Assembly (NCBI GenBank): GCA_011525095.1
Contig: WTIV01000086.1
Coordinates: forward strand, 1-7,568
Source: Methanobacteriota archaeon
GTDB lineage: Archaea > Thermoplasmatota > Poseidoniia > Poseidoniales > Poseidoniaceae
Reading direction: 5' to 3'
DNA: 7,568 nt
Under the pieces are notes generated by a model. That model saw only the letters and a list, made by a program, of their open reading frames with translations. It did no database searches and was not told the origin of the DNA. A program made the position numbers and the translations under genes. Positions 1 to 6,433 of the stretch are shown here, piece by piece. How positions within the stretch are numbered: position 1 is the stretch's first letter; every line of letters begins with the position of its first letter.

Positions 1-1
1 A

Positions 2-2458
2 CCAGATGAGGCAGCAGAACTTTCCAGCGATGATTTACAAGCAGGTTTAGACCTAGAACTCACTGCACAGCAAAAAGAGACCATCACCTGGTGGAGATTA
101 GCTGCTCTAGTCCGAGAAGGTTCTTCGGAGCTAGCCTTGGAGTTGCTGACTTCTCTGAAGGTAGAGCCTGATGCAGAAATGTCAACCTTAATTCCACTAG
201 TCAAAGAACTTGGACAGAATGCGACAGAATGGTTGGTAAAGCAAACAGAAATATTGGCTGAAGAGGGGCTGTCTTCAATTGTAAACGATACCAGTCTAGG
301 AACCGATTTACGCTCAGCCGCTGCAAGAAAACTCCATGATAGTGAAGCATCCCTCGGTATTGATTCATCTATTGATTTGTTTTCCAGAAATCTCGACTTG
401 AAGAGGCTTGCAGAAGTCCTACTTGTGGATGATCAAAGGTGCATTGAGCACCCATATGCTACTCTTCTAGTTGCACATCTTCTGCCTGCTAAGTTAAAAG
501 GTTGGGACTTCGAAACAATCAGGAGAGCAAGGCGAAATGCACTGACTACAGTAGAGAATGCAGAGGTTCCAAGTGCATTTTCACCCGCTAGCAAAGGACT
601 CATTTTGATGTTGGATGGAGCAGCCCAATCAGATGATGATTGGGTTGTTGACACTCTAGACAAAAACGGTATCAAGGCATTCAATAATTGCAAACAGGCA
701 CTAAAGGATGGAGGAGATGGTTTAGCTGATTCCAAAGTCCTTGACACTCTCGCAAAGAGTGTTTCAGAGGCTGAGTTATCAGATATTGAATCTAGATTGT
801 TCAGCGCTGTTATCGACACATTACGTCTGAACAGAGCCTCGTGGCAACTACAAACTGGTAAGTCAAAAGGCGTTGTAGAGTTACTCGATGGCCTCCTCTC
901 AGGCGATGTTACAGCCATGCCAATGATGCAGGCAGTCAGGCATTTGGTTTTAGAACACGACATCGGTTTGAATAACTTGGTATCTTGGTATCAAGAAAAT
1001 GACCCGCAATCACCGTGGCACACACTCGCACGTGCCGCCATGCACGTCAGTAACAAAGACGAACTGAACGCTGCTAGAGATTACAAGAAAGCTGGAGACC
1101 ATGAGGAATTCGATTACGAACACAAGATTTTGCTCCACAGGAAGGCATTGATTCACCTCGCACATGCAGAGCAATGGTCTGAGGCAGTTTCACTCTTAGA
1201 GAATCAACCTGCTCTCAAGTCAGCGCTCACAAAGAGATTCCAACTATACCTGAACGTCTCTCATGTCGCAGCAAATAAACGCAACACAGACGAAGCTACC
1301 AGAATGCTGACAAACTTTGTAAAGCGAACTGAAATGGTCGAACAAGAAGACCAATTTGGTAATCTCCAGAATGTGGAGAGAGTAAGACATTCTGAAGAAG
1401 AATTAGACATGCTAAGGAATTATCCAAGGTCCCACCCACGACATCTTCCAATAGAGCCATTCTCTGGAAGAGTAAAAGCGGCATTGAATTCATTACAAAG
1501 AGAGAGACGAAGAAACCGTCATACCTTTGAAAACAGATATGCACAAGCAATGTTACATGACCCGTCGGGAGAGGAGATTTACGAAATCGCTCTTGCAGCA
1601 GCAGAAGAAAAACCGCTTGAGGGTTTGATGCTACTAGAAAGGGCACAAAACTCCGGAAAATTTGGTGTTCTAGACATCAAGAGACTTGCTGATGCAGAGA
1701 GGGGATTGTTCGCAACTCATAGGCACAATCTCCCTGTTAAACAGAGGTCATATCTGAGAAACCTAGCATTAACTCCTCTAGTAATTATTGACACCAATAT
1801 CCTAGTCGATGAACTTCAAAACAGAATTTCAGAGAGACTAGGAATTAACTCAGAAGCTTCTCTTGACGTTGGTGGAAGAGGAAGATTCCATCGAATCTTA
1901 AAGCATCGTTCTGCAGAAGGTGTTATCAAATTGTGGCTACCAAAGATTGTTCAAAATGAACTGATTTCTATCGCAACAGATGTAGAGAGAATCAGAGAGA
2001 GATTCTCCGAAACCCTAGTATCTGGTGAAGAATTGAACTCAATATTGAATGAGAAGTCTCTACTCGAAATAGCGAATGAGGTTATCTCCGAATTCTCCAA
2101 TTGGAAACCATTGGATCTGCACATTGAAGACGAAGCGGACGATGAAGACATTCGTACAGGATTGAAGAAATTCTTGTTGGAGCACACTGAAGTTTATGAT
2201 GAAATCACTGCAATGAAGAGGTTGCATGGCGAACCTATGCGTGAAGTGATTGACGACAAGGACATCTATCCAGAAAAGGCAGACCAGTCACTAATGTGCC
2301 TCTCTACGGCTATGGCAAACCGTCCGCTTGGTGAAATTGGTAGTATTCTAATTGCCACAAGAGATTCGGATTTCGCTCTAGTCGCAAGAGCGATTGAAGA
2401 GAGATTTGGATTCGGAGTCATTGCAAGTAGCCGCGACTTAAACTCATGGTTAAGATGA
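2..2458 (+). CDS. Helical-repeat protein with C-terminal PIN-like nuclease domain, 5' end missing
   Basis: The reading frame is open from the first complete codon at base 2, so the gene starts left of the window; the TTG at 137 is only the first possible start inside it. Of 818 visible residues (numbered from base 2), about 1-590 look all-helical, and the stretch around 350-440 resembles TPR-like repeats (alternating A/L helices, e.g. the segment around WSEAVSLLE). A basic patch (RERRRNRH, about 500-507) could touch nucleic acid. Residues about 593-815 form a PIN-like domain: IIDTNIL with D597 and N599, then E653 in QNELIS, D761 in KADQSL, and D788/D790 in TRDSDF. These match the family's metal-binding acidic positions in order. 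About 100 residues, partly very acidic, lie between the second and third acidic sites, longer than in small VapC toxins. PIN domains are generally Mg/Mn-dependent ribonucleases, so RNA cleavage is inferred. No VapB-like antitoxin gene is visible. The PIN call is fairly sure; the biological role is unknown. Confidence 0.8.
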   Translation, partial: PDEAAELSSDDLQAGLDLELTAQQKETITWWRLAALVREGSSELALELLTSLKVEPDAEMSTLIPLVKELGQNATEWLVKQTEILAEEGLSSIVNDTSLGTDLRSAAARKLHDSEASLGIDSSIDLFSRNLDLKRLAEVLLVDDQRCIEHPYATLLVAHLLPAKLKGWDFETIRRARRNALTTVENAEVPSAFSPASKGLILMLDGAAQSDDDWVVDTLDKNGIKAFNNCKQALKDGGDGLADSKVLDTLAKSVSEAELSDIESRLFSAVIDTLRLNRASWQLQTGKSKGVVELLDGLLSGDVTAMPMMQAVRHLVLEHDIGLNNLVSWYQENDPQSPWHTLARAAMHVSNKDELNAARDYKKAGDHEEFDYEHKILLHRKALIHLAHAEQWSEAVSLLENQPALKSALTKRFQLYLNVSHVAANKRNTDEATRMLTNFVKRTEMVEQEDQFGNLQNVERVRHSEEELDMLRNYPRSHPRHLPIEPFSGRVKAALNSLQRERRRNRHTFENRYAQAMLHDPSGEEIYEIALAAAEEKPLEGLMLLERAQNSGKFGVLDIKRLADAERGLFATHRHNLPVKQRSYLRNLALTPLVIIDTNILVDELQNRISERLGINSEASLDVGGRGRFHRILKHRSAEGVIKLWLPKIVQNELISIATDVERIRERFSETLVSGEELNSILNEKSLLEIANEVISEFSNWKPLDLHIEDEADDEDIRTGLKKFLLEHTEVYDEITAMKRLHGEPMREVIDDKDIYPEKADQSLMCLSTAMANRPLGEIGSILIATRDSDFALVARAIEERFGFGVIASSRDLNSWLR

Positions 2459-2505
2459 GAGATTTTGAAGACCTAAATCAATGGTCCTTCCTCAATTGGT
2501 TATCT

Positions 2506-2511
2506 AAAAAA
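2506..2511 (-). terminator. Candidate T-tract terminator after icd
   Basis: Reading on the minus strand, a run of six T lies about 31 bases after the icd stop codon, in the short gap between convergent genes. Archaeal termination mostly depends on U-rich tracts and needs no hairpin, so this is the best candidate end for the icd transcript. It is a single short tract, so the support is weak. Confidence 0.3.
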
Positions 2512-2538
2512 TCACTCGTTATGATAAGGAAACAGATC

Positions 2539-2554
2539 ATCTCACATGTGAGAT
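2539..2554. repeat. Perfect 16-base palindrome over the icd stop codon
   Basis: The sequence atctcaca is followed directly by its reverse complement tgtgagat. It spans the last codons and the stop of icd. Allowing a two-base bulge, the pairing extends outward (atcat at 2536-2540 with atgat at 2555-2559). It could be a protein-binding dyad or, with little or no loop, a 3' stem structure. It lies where transcripts from the PIN gene and icd converge. Confidence 0.5.
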
Positions 2555-3768
2555 ATGATTGCTTTTCCAAACGCGGAACAAGACAGAAGTTCTGCATCAT
2601 CCATCAGCCTTTCGAAGTCGTAGGTGACGGTTTTTGCCGAAATCGCCCCTTCCATTCCGCCAACGATTAGGTCAGCAGCTTCACTCCAACCCATGTGGCG
2701 TAGCATCATTTCAGCAGACAGGATTAGAGATCCGGGGTTTACCTTGTCTTGTCCTGCATACTTTGGAGCAGTTCCGTGTGTTGCTTCGAAAATTGAGATT
2801 CCAGTATCGTAATTGATGTTTGCACCTGGTGCAATTCCAATTCCACCAACTTGTGCAGCTAAAGCATCAGAAATGTAGTCACCGTTCAAGTTCATTGTAG
2901 CCAATACACCATACTCAGCAGGTCTTGTGATAATTTGTTGAAGCATAGCATCAGCGATTACATCCTTGATGGTGATCGTAGTTCCAGTGTTCGGATTTTC
3001 AAACGTGCACCATGGTCCTCCATCAAGTTCAGTAGCGCCAAATTCATCTTTTGCTAGTTGGTATCCCCAATCTCTGAAACCACCTTCTGTGAACTTCATG
3101 ATGTTGCCTTTGTGAACAAGTGTGACACTATCCTTGTCATTGTCTACTGCGTATTGTATAGCAGCGCGGACGATTCTTGCGGTTCCTTCTTTGCTGATTG
3201 GTTTGATTCCGATTCCAGAAGTATCTGGGAATCTGATTTTGTCTACACCCATCTCATTGACTAAGAAATCAATTACTCTGGCAACACCCTCTGAACCTGC
3301 TTCCCATTCGATACCAGCGTAAACGTCTTCGCTGTTCTCTCTGAAGATAATCATGTCAACATCTCCAGGAGCCTTTACTGGAGAGGGTGTTCCCTCATAC
3401 CAGCGGACAGGTCTCACACATGCAAATAGGTCCAGCTTCTGTCGAAGAGCGACATTCAGAGAGCGAATTCCACCACCAACAGGTGTGGTTAGCGGTCCCT
3501 TAATTGAGACCAAACCGGTCTTCATTGCATCGAGTGTCGCTTCAGGTAACCATTCACCGGTGTGATTGAATGCCTTTTCACCTGCAAGAGTTTCGCTCCA
3601 AGTAATTTGCTTGTTACCAGAGTATGCTTTCTCAACTGCAGCATCGACAACCTCTATCATTACTGGTGTGATGTCCACTCCAATTCCATCACCTTCAATG
3701 TAGTGAACAATTGGATTATCTGGTACAACTAAAACTCCGTTTTCCATTGTGATTGGACTGCCTGACAT
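2542..3768 (-). CDS. icd: NADP-dependent isocitrate dehydrogenase
   Basis: This enzyme oxidatively decarboxylates isocitrate to 2-oxoglutarate with NADP+ in the cytoplasmic TCA cycle, supplying NADPH and the carbon skeleton for glutamate. The 408 residues align almost end to end with Escherichia coli Icd (416). The isocitrate loop is present (K90, S103 and N105 in RSLNVALRQ, R109, R119, R143), as are catalytic Y150 and K220 and the metal-binding aspartates D273, D297 and D301 in NLNGDYISDA. The NADP-selecting residues are also there: K336-Y337 in APKYAGQDKV, V343, Y383 and R387 in TYDFERLM. S103 corresponds to the serine phosphorylated by AceK in E. coli, but no kinase gene is in the window. 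The ATG start is supported by the N-terminal match to E. coli Icd (the segment MENGVLVVPDNP); M8 is a less likely alternative. No Shine-Dalgarno sequence precedes it, so the transcript may be leaderless. It is divergent from the OsmC gene. Confidence 0.97.
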   Translation of the reverse strand: MSGSPITMENGVLVVPDNPIVHYIEGDGIGVDITPVMIEVVDAAVEKAYSGNKQITWSETLAGEKAFNHTGEWLPEATLDAMKTGLVSIKGPLTTPVGGGIRSLNVALRQKLDLFACVRPVRWYEGTPSPVKAPGDVDMIIFRENSEDVYAGIEWEAGSEGVARVIDFLVNEMGVDKIRFPDTSGIGIKPISKEGTARIVRAAIQYAVDNDKDSVTLVHKGNIMKFTEGGFRDWGYQLAKDEFGATELDGGPWCTFENPNTGTTITIKDVIADAMLQQIITRPAEYGVLATMNLNGDYISDALAAQVGGIGIAPGANINYDTGISIFEATHGTAPKYAGQDKVNPGSLILSAEMMLRHMGWSEAADLIVGGMEGAISAKTVTYDFERLMDDAELLSCSAFGKAIISHM

Positions 3769-3853
3769 GGTGCTCGTTACACGCCAACTTGACCCCCTTC
3801 ATCAACACAGCGGTCGACGGTGGTTTCTTCTCTTAGCGACATTTGGCCGATTT
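3769..3853. promoter_or_regulatory. Divergent intergenic region between icd and the OsmC gene
   Basis: These 85 bases must hold the start signals for icd (leftward) and the OsmC-family gene (rightward). I see no convincing TATA box and no Shine-Dalgarno sequence for either gene. The stretch is fairly GC-rich in the middle (around the gcggtcgacggtgg run). The assignment comes from gene orientation alone. Confidence 0.45.
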
Positions 3854-4246
3854 ATGCAGGGAACCGTCGAATGGACCGGTGGAAAGAATATGGTTGGAAT
3901 CAACTCCAACGGTCAAAGAATAGAGATGAACTGGGAAGATGGGCCTAGTCCAATGCAATTAGCACTACAGATGGTAGGTGCATGTTCAATCGTAGATGTT
4001 GTAATTGGGCTTAAAGAAAGAGATTTTTCTAAAGTGTGGGTAGAGATGGATTCTACTCGTAATGACGAATCTCCTCGCTATTTCACTTCGATTCACTTTG
4101 TTTACCACGTTGAAGGAAACGTACCTCAGAAGTTGGTCGAGAGAGTAGTACACAAGTCTCATGAGAAATATTGCAGTGTATCAAACAGTTTGAGGAAAGA
4201 CTGCAAGATTACCTCTGAAGTAATCATTCATCAAAGTCAAGAGTAA
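3854..4246 (+). CDS. OsmC/Ohr-family peroxide-related protein
   Basis: A small cytoplasmic protein of 130 residues, within the usual OsmC family range of about 130-145. It starts with a short beta hairpin (MQGTVEWTGG). The glycine-proline stretch DGPSPMQLAL follows, then a helix carrying C44 (VGACSIVDV). A second cysteine, C107, lies in HEKYCSVSNSL. The two cysteines sit where OsmC proteins carry the reactive pair that reduces organic hydroperoxides; a further cysteine is C117. The sequence looks closer to the general YhfA-like OsmC branch than to true Ohr, so the substrate is uncertain. I chose the ATG at 3854 because the frame can be read back to a GTG at 3749, but those 35 residues fit no family feature and would run antisense over the icd start. 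No Shine-Dalgarno sequence precedes the ATG. The 3' end overlaps the convergent gene by 23 bases. Confidence 0.88.
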   Translation: MQGTVEWTGGKNMVGINSNGQRIEMNWEDGPSPMQLALQMVGACSIVDVVIGLKERDFSKVWVEMDSTRNDESPRYFTSIHFVYHVEGNVPQKLVERVVHKSHEKYCSVSNSLRKDCKITSEVIIHQSQE

Positions 4247-5273
4247 TCCAACCATCCTCAAGAGAGACATTCTTGAAGTTATTATTCAATCCTGCAGCCT
4301 GTGAGAGTTGTAGAGGTAGTGATTCTAGAGCGTTTAGAACTAGATTTCCGATAGCATTGTGAATCCTTACCCAACTCTCACCAAGACCTTCAGGAGCAGG
4401 GTTCAATTTCGCAACTCCGTTGACATTTACGGTTGCAAATGGACGCACTAACCCAGATTCTCCCAAGTCGACAATCATTGAAATTTTCAGGTTATTTCCA
4501 TCACTTTCTAACTCACTGGAAGAAGGCATAATTTGGAAACCATCTGGAATACCATCTAACCCCTTTTCTCCACGCTTATGCCTCATGGAGATGAATCTCC
4601 TAACCCATGCTAACAGCACAGAAGTGCAGAAAACCAAATCTTTCTTTGGAGCTGGTGTTGATATGGAATGTTCACCTTCCCAACCCCATCCACATTTGTC
4701 GTGCTTGACGGGAGTAAGTTCTGGCATCCAAGACAGATAGCTCGGTTTCGCATCAGGGTGGTCGATAACTACGAATGCATCCCCTTCAGAAAGTTCAGCA
4801 TCCTTTCTCTGGATTGATTTTGGTACAGACAATACCAAGCCTAGGATAATTGCGAGCGGGTCTAGTGCTGAGGGCCATCCATCTAATGGTTCAGCTTCTT
4901 CTTCTAGCCAAACCCCATTGGCAAGTTCTTCTCCTAGACCAAGTCCTTTAGCGAAAGTAAATGCATCTCTCCAACCAGATTTTGAAAGTCCTACGTCAAG
5001 TGCAGCCCTACCCATTGAACGTGCACTTTGTCCAAGATTTTCCTTATCACTAAGCCCTTCTAGCCATTCTCTGAGAATTTGGTCTCCATCCCCAAAGGAC
5101 CTTCTTTCATTCTTCGAGATGTCATTCAACCATTCCTGCTCTTGCAAAGCTCTTTCTTTGTCACTCAAGCCAAGTTGGGTTTGAAGTGCCTCAAGCATTA
5201 ACGCACCTTCTCTTGATAATGCGCCATCTGACCAAGCGAGTGCTAGTCCGTGCTCGAATGGGGTAGGGGACAT
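4224..5273 (-). CDS. Protein of unknown function with TerB-like N-terminal helical modules
   Basis: I do not recognise this 349-residue protein as a whole. It appears soluble: there is no signal peptide, and the one hydrophobic stretch (139-150) is too short for a membrane span. Residues 12-48 contain WSDGALS followed by a helix ending in LGLSDKE, like the D-G ... E ... L-G-L pattern of TerB-like domains. Residues 92-116 repeat this spacing: an L-S pair (96-97) lies 15 residues before L-G-L (111-113), as L19-S20 does before L34-G-L. An acidic linker follows (123-131). The C-terminal half (about 160-349) looks mixed alpha/beta, with a strand-rich stretch near 263-290 and a helix near 301-328; I assign it no family. 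It is the second gene of an operon: it starts three bases after the upstream stop and has a GGAGG ribosome-binding site. Its stop lies inside the end of the convergent OsmC gene. A TerB-type role in metal or stress sensing would be guesswork. Confidence 0.8.
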   Translation of the reverse strand: MSPTPFEHGLALAWSDGALSREGALMLEALQTQLGLSDKERALQEQEWLNDISKNERRSFGDGDQILREWLEGLSDKENLGQSARSMGRAALDVGLSKSGWRDAFTFAKGLGLGEELANGVWLEEEAEPLDGWPSALDPLAIILGLVLSVPKSIQRKDAELSEGDAFVVIDHPDAKPSYLSWMPELTPVKHDKCGWGWEGEHSISTPAPKKDLVFCTSVLLAWVRRFISMRHKRGEKGLDGIPDGFQIMPSSSELESDGNNLKISMIVDLGESGLVRPFATVNVNGVAKLNPAPEGLGESWVRIHNAIGNLVLNALESLPLQLSQAAGLNNNFKNVSLEDGWITLDFDE

Positions 5274-5276
5274 CGG

Positions 5277-5717
5277 TCAGCCTCCGATGATATCTCTCAC
5301 AAGTTGCAGGTGCCTTTCGAAACTAAGTCCAAGTTCTCCGCGCTTCCTTGCCAGGAGTTCAACCTCTGATGGGTCTAGTATGTCATCAACCCACACCGTT
5401 TCTAGGAGTAGTTTGTAGGTGGCTTCCGAGGGATTAGATTCCGCCGTTCCATTTTTCAGTTCGGGGACCTTCTCATCGGTAAAGGAGATCACTGTTTCTT
5501 CAACTGTATTTTCATCTTCATCTACGAATGAAGATAGAGGGTCATCATCCTCAGCAAATGCAGCGAGCGGGTCATCCTCCTCTTCAAACATAGAAAGCGC
5601 ATCATTTCCTCTACTGTAGGACGATTTTGTGCCTATCTCAAGTTCAGCAAACGGGTCGATTTCTTCCTCATCTTCAGGTGGTAAATCAGTCGTCTCAAAC
5701 GGTAACACATTACTCAC
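5277..5717 (-). CDS. Acidic repeat protein with C-terminal TerB-like helical module
   Basis: This is the first gene of a two-gene minus-strand operon, 146 residues from the GTG at 5717. Other possible starts in frame are TTG at 5729 (150 residues) and GTG at 5708 (143); a stop codon at 5736-5738 rules out anything longer. Residues about 14-75 are strongly acidic and probably disordered. They carry a D-P-F motif and then three tandem ten-residue repeats with the core D-(P/A)-L-x-x-F. Residues about 100-146 are predicted helical and hold W109-V-D-D ... L-G-L-S, with the same spacing as the module at the start of the downstream gene product. An N-terminal tail of short linear motifs plus a small domain suggests an adaptor or regulator that binds partners, possibly the downstream protein. 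That is inference; I recognise no family. The exact start is uncertain. Confidence 0.72.
   Translation of the reverse strand: MSNVLPFETTDLPPEDEEEIDPFAELEIGTKSSYSRGNDALSMFEEEDDPLAAFAEDDDPLSSFVDEDENTVEETVISFTDEKVPELKNGTAESNPSEATYKLLLETVWVDDILDPSEVELLARKRGELGLSFERHLQLVRDIIGG
5281..5285 (-). promoter_or_regulatory. GGAGG ribosome-binding site for the downstream operon gene
   Basis: On the minus strand GGAGG lies seven bases before the ATG at 5273, inside the final codons of the upstream gene (the Gly-Gly end). It is the only strong Shine-Dalgarno sequence I found ahead of a gene in this window. It confirms the downstream start and suggests the two genes share one transcript, with internal initiation or translational coupling. 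Confidence 0.75.
5514..5603 (-). repeat. Three tandem acidic decapeptide repeats (coding)
   Basis: The translated repeats are DALSMFEEED, DPLAAFAEDD and DPLSSFVDED, exactly ten codons apart. A diverged relative, DPFAEL, lies upstream at 5640-5657. The DNA is less conserved than the protein pattern, so selection seems to act on the peptide motif. Short D-P-F/D-P-L-x-x-F motifs in disordered acidic regions often act as docking peptides. Confidence 0.7.
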
Positions 5718-5848
5718 TAAAAATAACAAATTTACTCATAGTTATTGAAACCATGTATTGATTCATCTCGCTTTTTCGCTAAAAATGCAATCGAGTGCGT
5801 GCCGCTAATCGTAGATTGTATTATTTACAAATTCCATTTAGGACTTTC
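5718..5848. promoter_or_regulatory. Divergent intergenic region with AT-rich promoter candidates
   Basis: About 130 AT-rich bases separate the minus-strand operon from the plus-strand surface-protein gene. For the rightward gene, gtattattta (5818-5827) is centred about 27 bases before the ATG at 5849, the right distance for a TATA box of a leaderless archaeal transcript. For the leftward operon, the AT-rich stretch around 5735-5750 (aataacta on the minus strand) sits about 27 bases before the GTG at 5717. Both are weak matches to the archaeal TATA consensus. Confidence 0.4.
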
Positions 5849-6433
5849 ATGAAAAGATTGCTTGTGCTGCTTCTGTCGCTTGCGATCATTAGCCAGGTTG
5901 AGGCTCTACCAACAGGTATTGGAGAGGTTGGAGATAATGGATGTGTCTGCCACGGCGCCTCATCTGAGGAGACAAAAGTCACTTTGTTGGGACTACCAGA
6001 CGTCTATAACGCAACTCAGACTTACAACCTGACCCTCACAATTGAATCAAATGTGGAGGCAAATGACCCCCAAGGTGGATTTAGAATATTGATTTCACAT
6101 GGTCAAATAACAGGCGATGTGCAAGAATTGGAAGAGGGTTACACTCACTCTTCTTCTAACAATAATCAACGTATCTGGGAGTTTAACTGGACTGCACCGG
6201 AATCAGATGCAGAGTTGGTGACTTTCATTGCTCATGGAAATGCAGTGAATGGAAATGGAGCAGTATCTGGAGATGAATGGAACTCAAATTCGTACGCAGT
6301 TCCGGGTCCAAATTACGAGGGTGAAGTAGTCACTCCAATTACAGATGATTCGGTTTCATCCAGACAATTAGCAGTTGGAGTAATCGGAATAATTGCCGTA
6401 TTATCCTTAACGGTGATGGCAGTTAAGGATTAG
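5849..6433 (+). CDS. Secreted membrane-anchored choice-of-anchor V (Reeler-like) domain protein
   Basis: The start is set at the ATG at 5849, because a clean signal peptide begins there: MKR, then a hydrophobic core to about residue 16, with probable cleavage after A19. The frame stays open further upstream, but that would put extra residues before the signal peptide. The mature 175 residues have a C-V-C-H motif (C32, C34, H35) just after the cleavage site, a beta-rich body, and the segment AHGNAVNGNG ... SGDEW (129-144) that is typical of choice-of-anchor V/Reeler-like domains. One hydrophobic helix (about 174-192) with a short charged tail (VKD) anchors it, so the domain should face outside. 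N54, N60 and N113 are N-x-T sequons, possible glycosylation sites in archaea. Family members often carry C-x-x-C-H near the N-terminus; here it is C-x-C-H, so heme attachment cannot be assumed. The stop codon overlaps that of convergent ftsZ. The function on the cell surface is unknown. Confidence 0.85.
   Translation: MKRLLVLLLSLAIISQVEALPTGIGEVGDNGCVCHGASSEETKVTLLGLPDVYNATQTYNLTLTIESNVEANDPQGGFRILISHGQITGDVQELEEGYTHSSSNNNQRIWEFNWTAPESDAELVTFIAHGNAVNGNGAVSGDEWNSNSYAVPGPNYEGEVVTPITDDSVSSRQLAVGVIGIIAVLSLTVMAVKD
6403..6430. repeat. 9-bp perfect inverted repeat at the convergent gene junction
   Basis: The arms atccttaac (6403-6411) and gttaaggat (6422-6430) are exact reverse complements around a ten-base loop. 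The hairpin lies in the last codons of the surface-protein gene and touches the ftsZ stop. A role in ending or stabilising the transcripts is possible. No T-run follows on either strand, so it is not a classical intrinsic terminator. Confidence 0.5.

Noticed and set aside
433..963. 176-codon minus-strand frame within the PIN gene
   Set aside because: It is the shadow of a long, well-supported coding frame and shows no domain motifs.
137..2458. PIN gene as a complete gene starting at TTG 137
   Set aside because: The frame is open without a stop back to base 2, so the gene most likely starts outside the window.
1772..2458. Reading the PIN domain as a VapC toxin
   Set aside because: It is fused to a long helical region and has a large insert, and no antitoxin gene is adjacent.
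2446..2670. 74-codon plus-strand frame after the PIN gene
   Set aside because: More than half lies antisense to the conserved icd end, and the peptide has no recognisable features.
3749..3853. N-terminal extension of the OsmC protein from a GTG at 3749
   Set aside because: It would overlap the icd start in antisense, and the extra 35 residues fit no OsmC feature; the ATG at 3854 gives the normal family length.
5419..5619. Serine-rich plus-strand frame
   Set aside because: It is the antisense reading of the acidic Asp/Glu codons of the minus-strand repeat protein.
5709..5739. Nine-codon minus-strand mini-ORF overlapping the operon's first start
   Set aside because: It is too short to tell from chance, and no ribosome-binding site or conserved content is visible.
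5795..5848. 18-residue extension before the surface-protein signal peptide
   Set aside because: The ATG at 5849 places a normal signal peptide at the very N-terminus, with an AT-rich promoter candidate at the right distance upstream.
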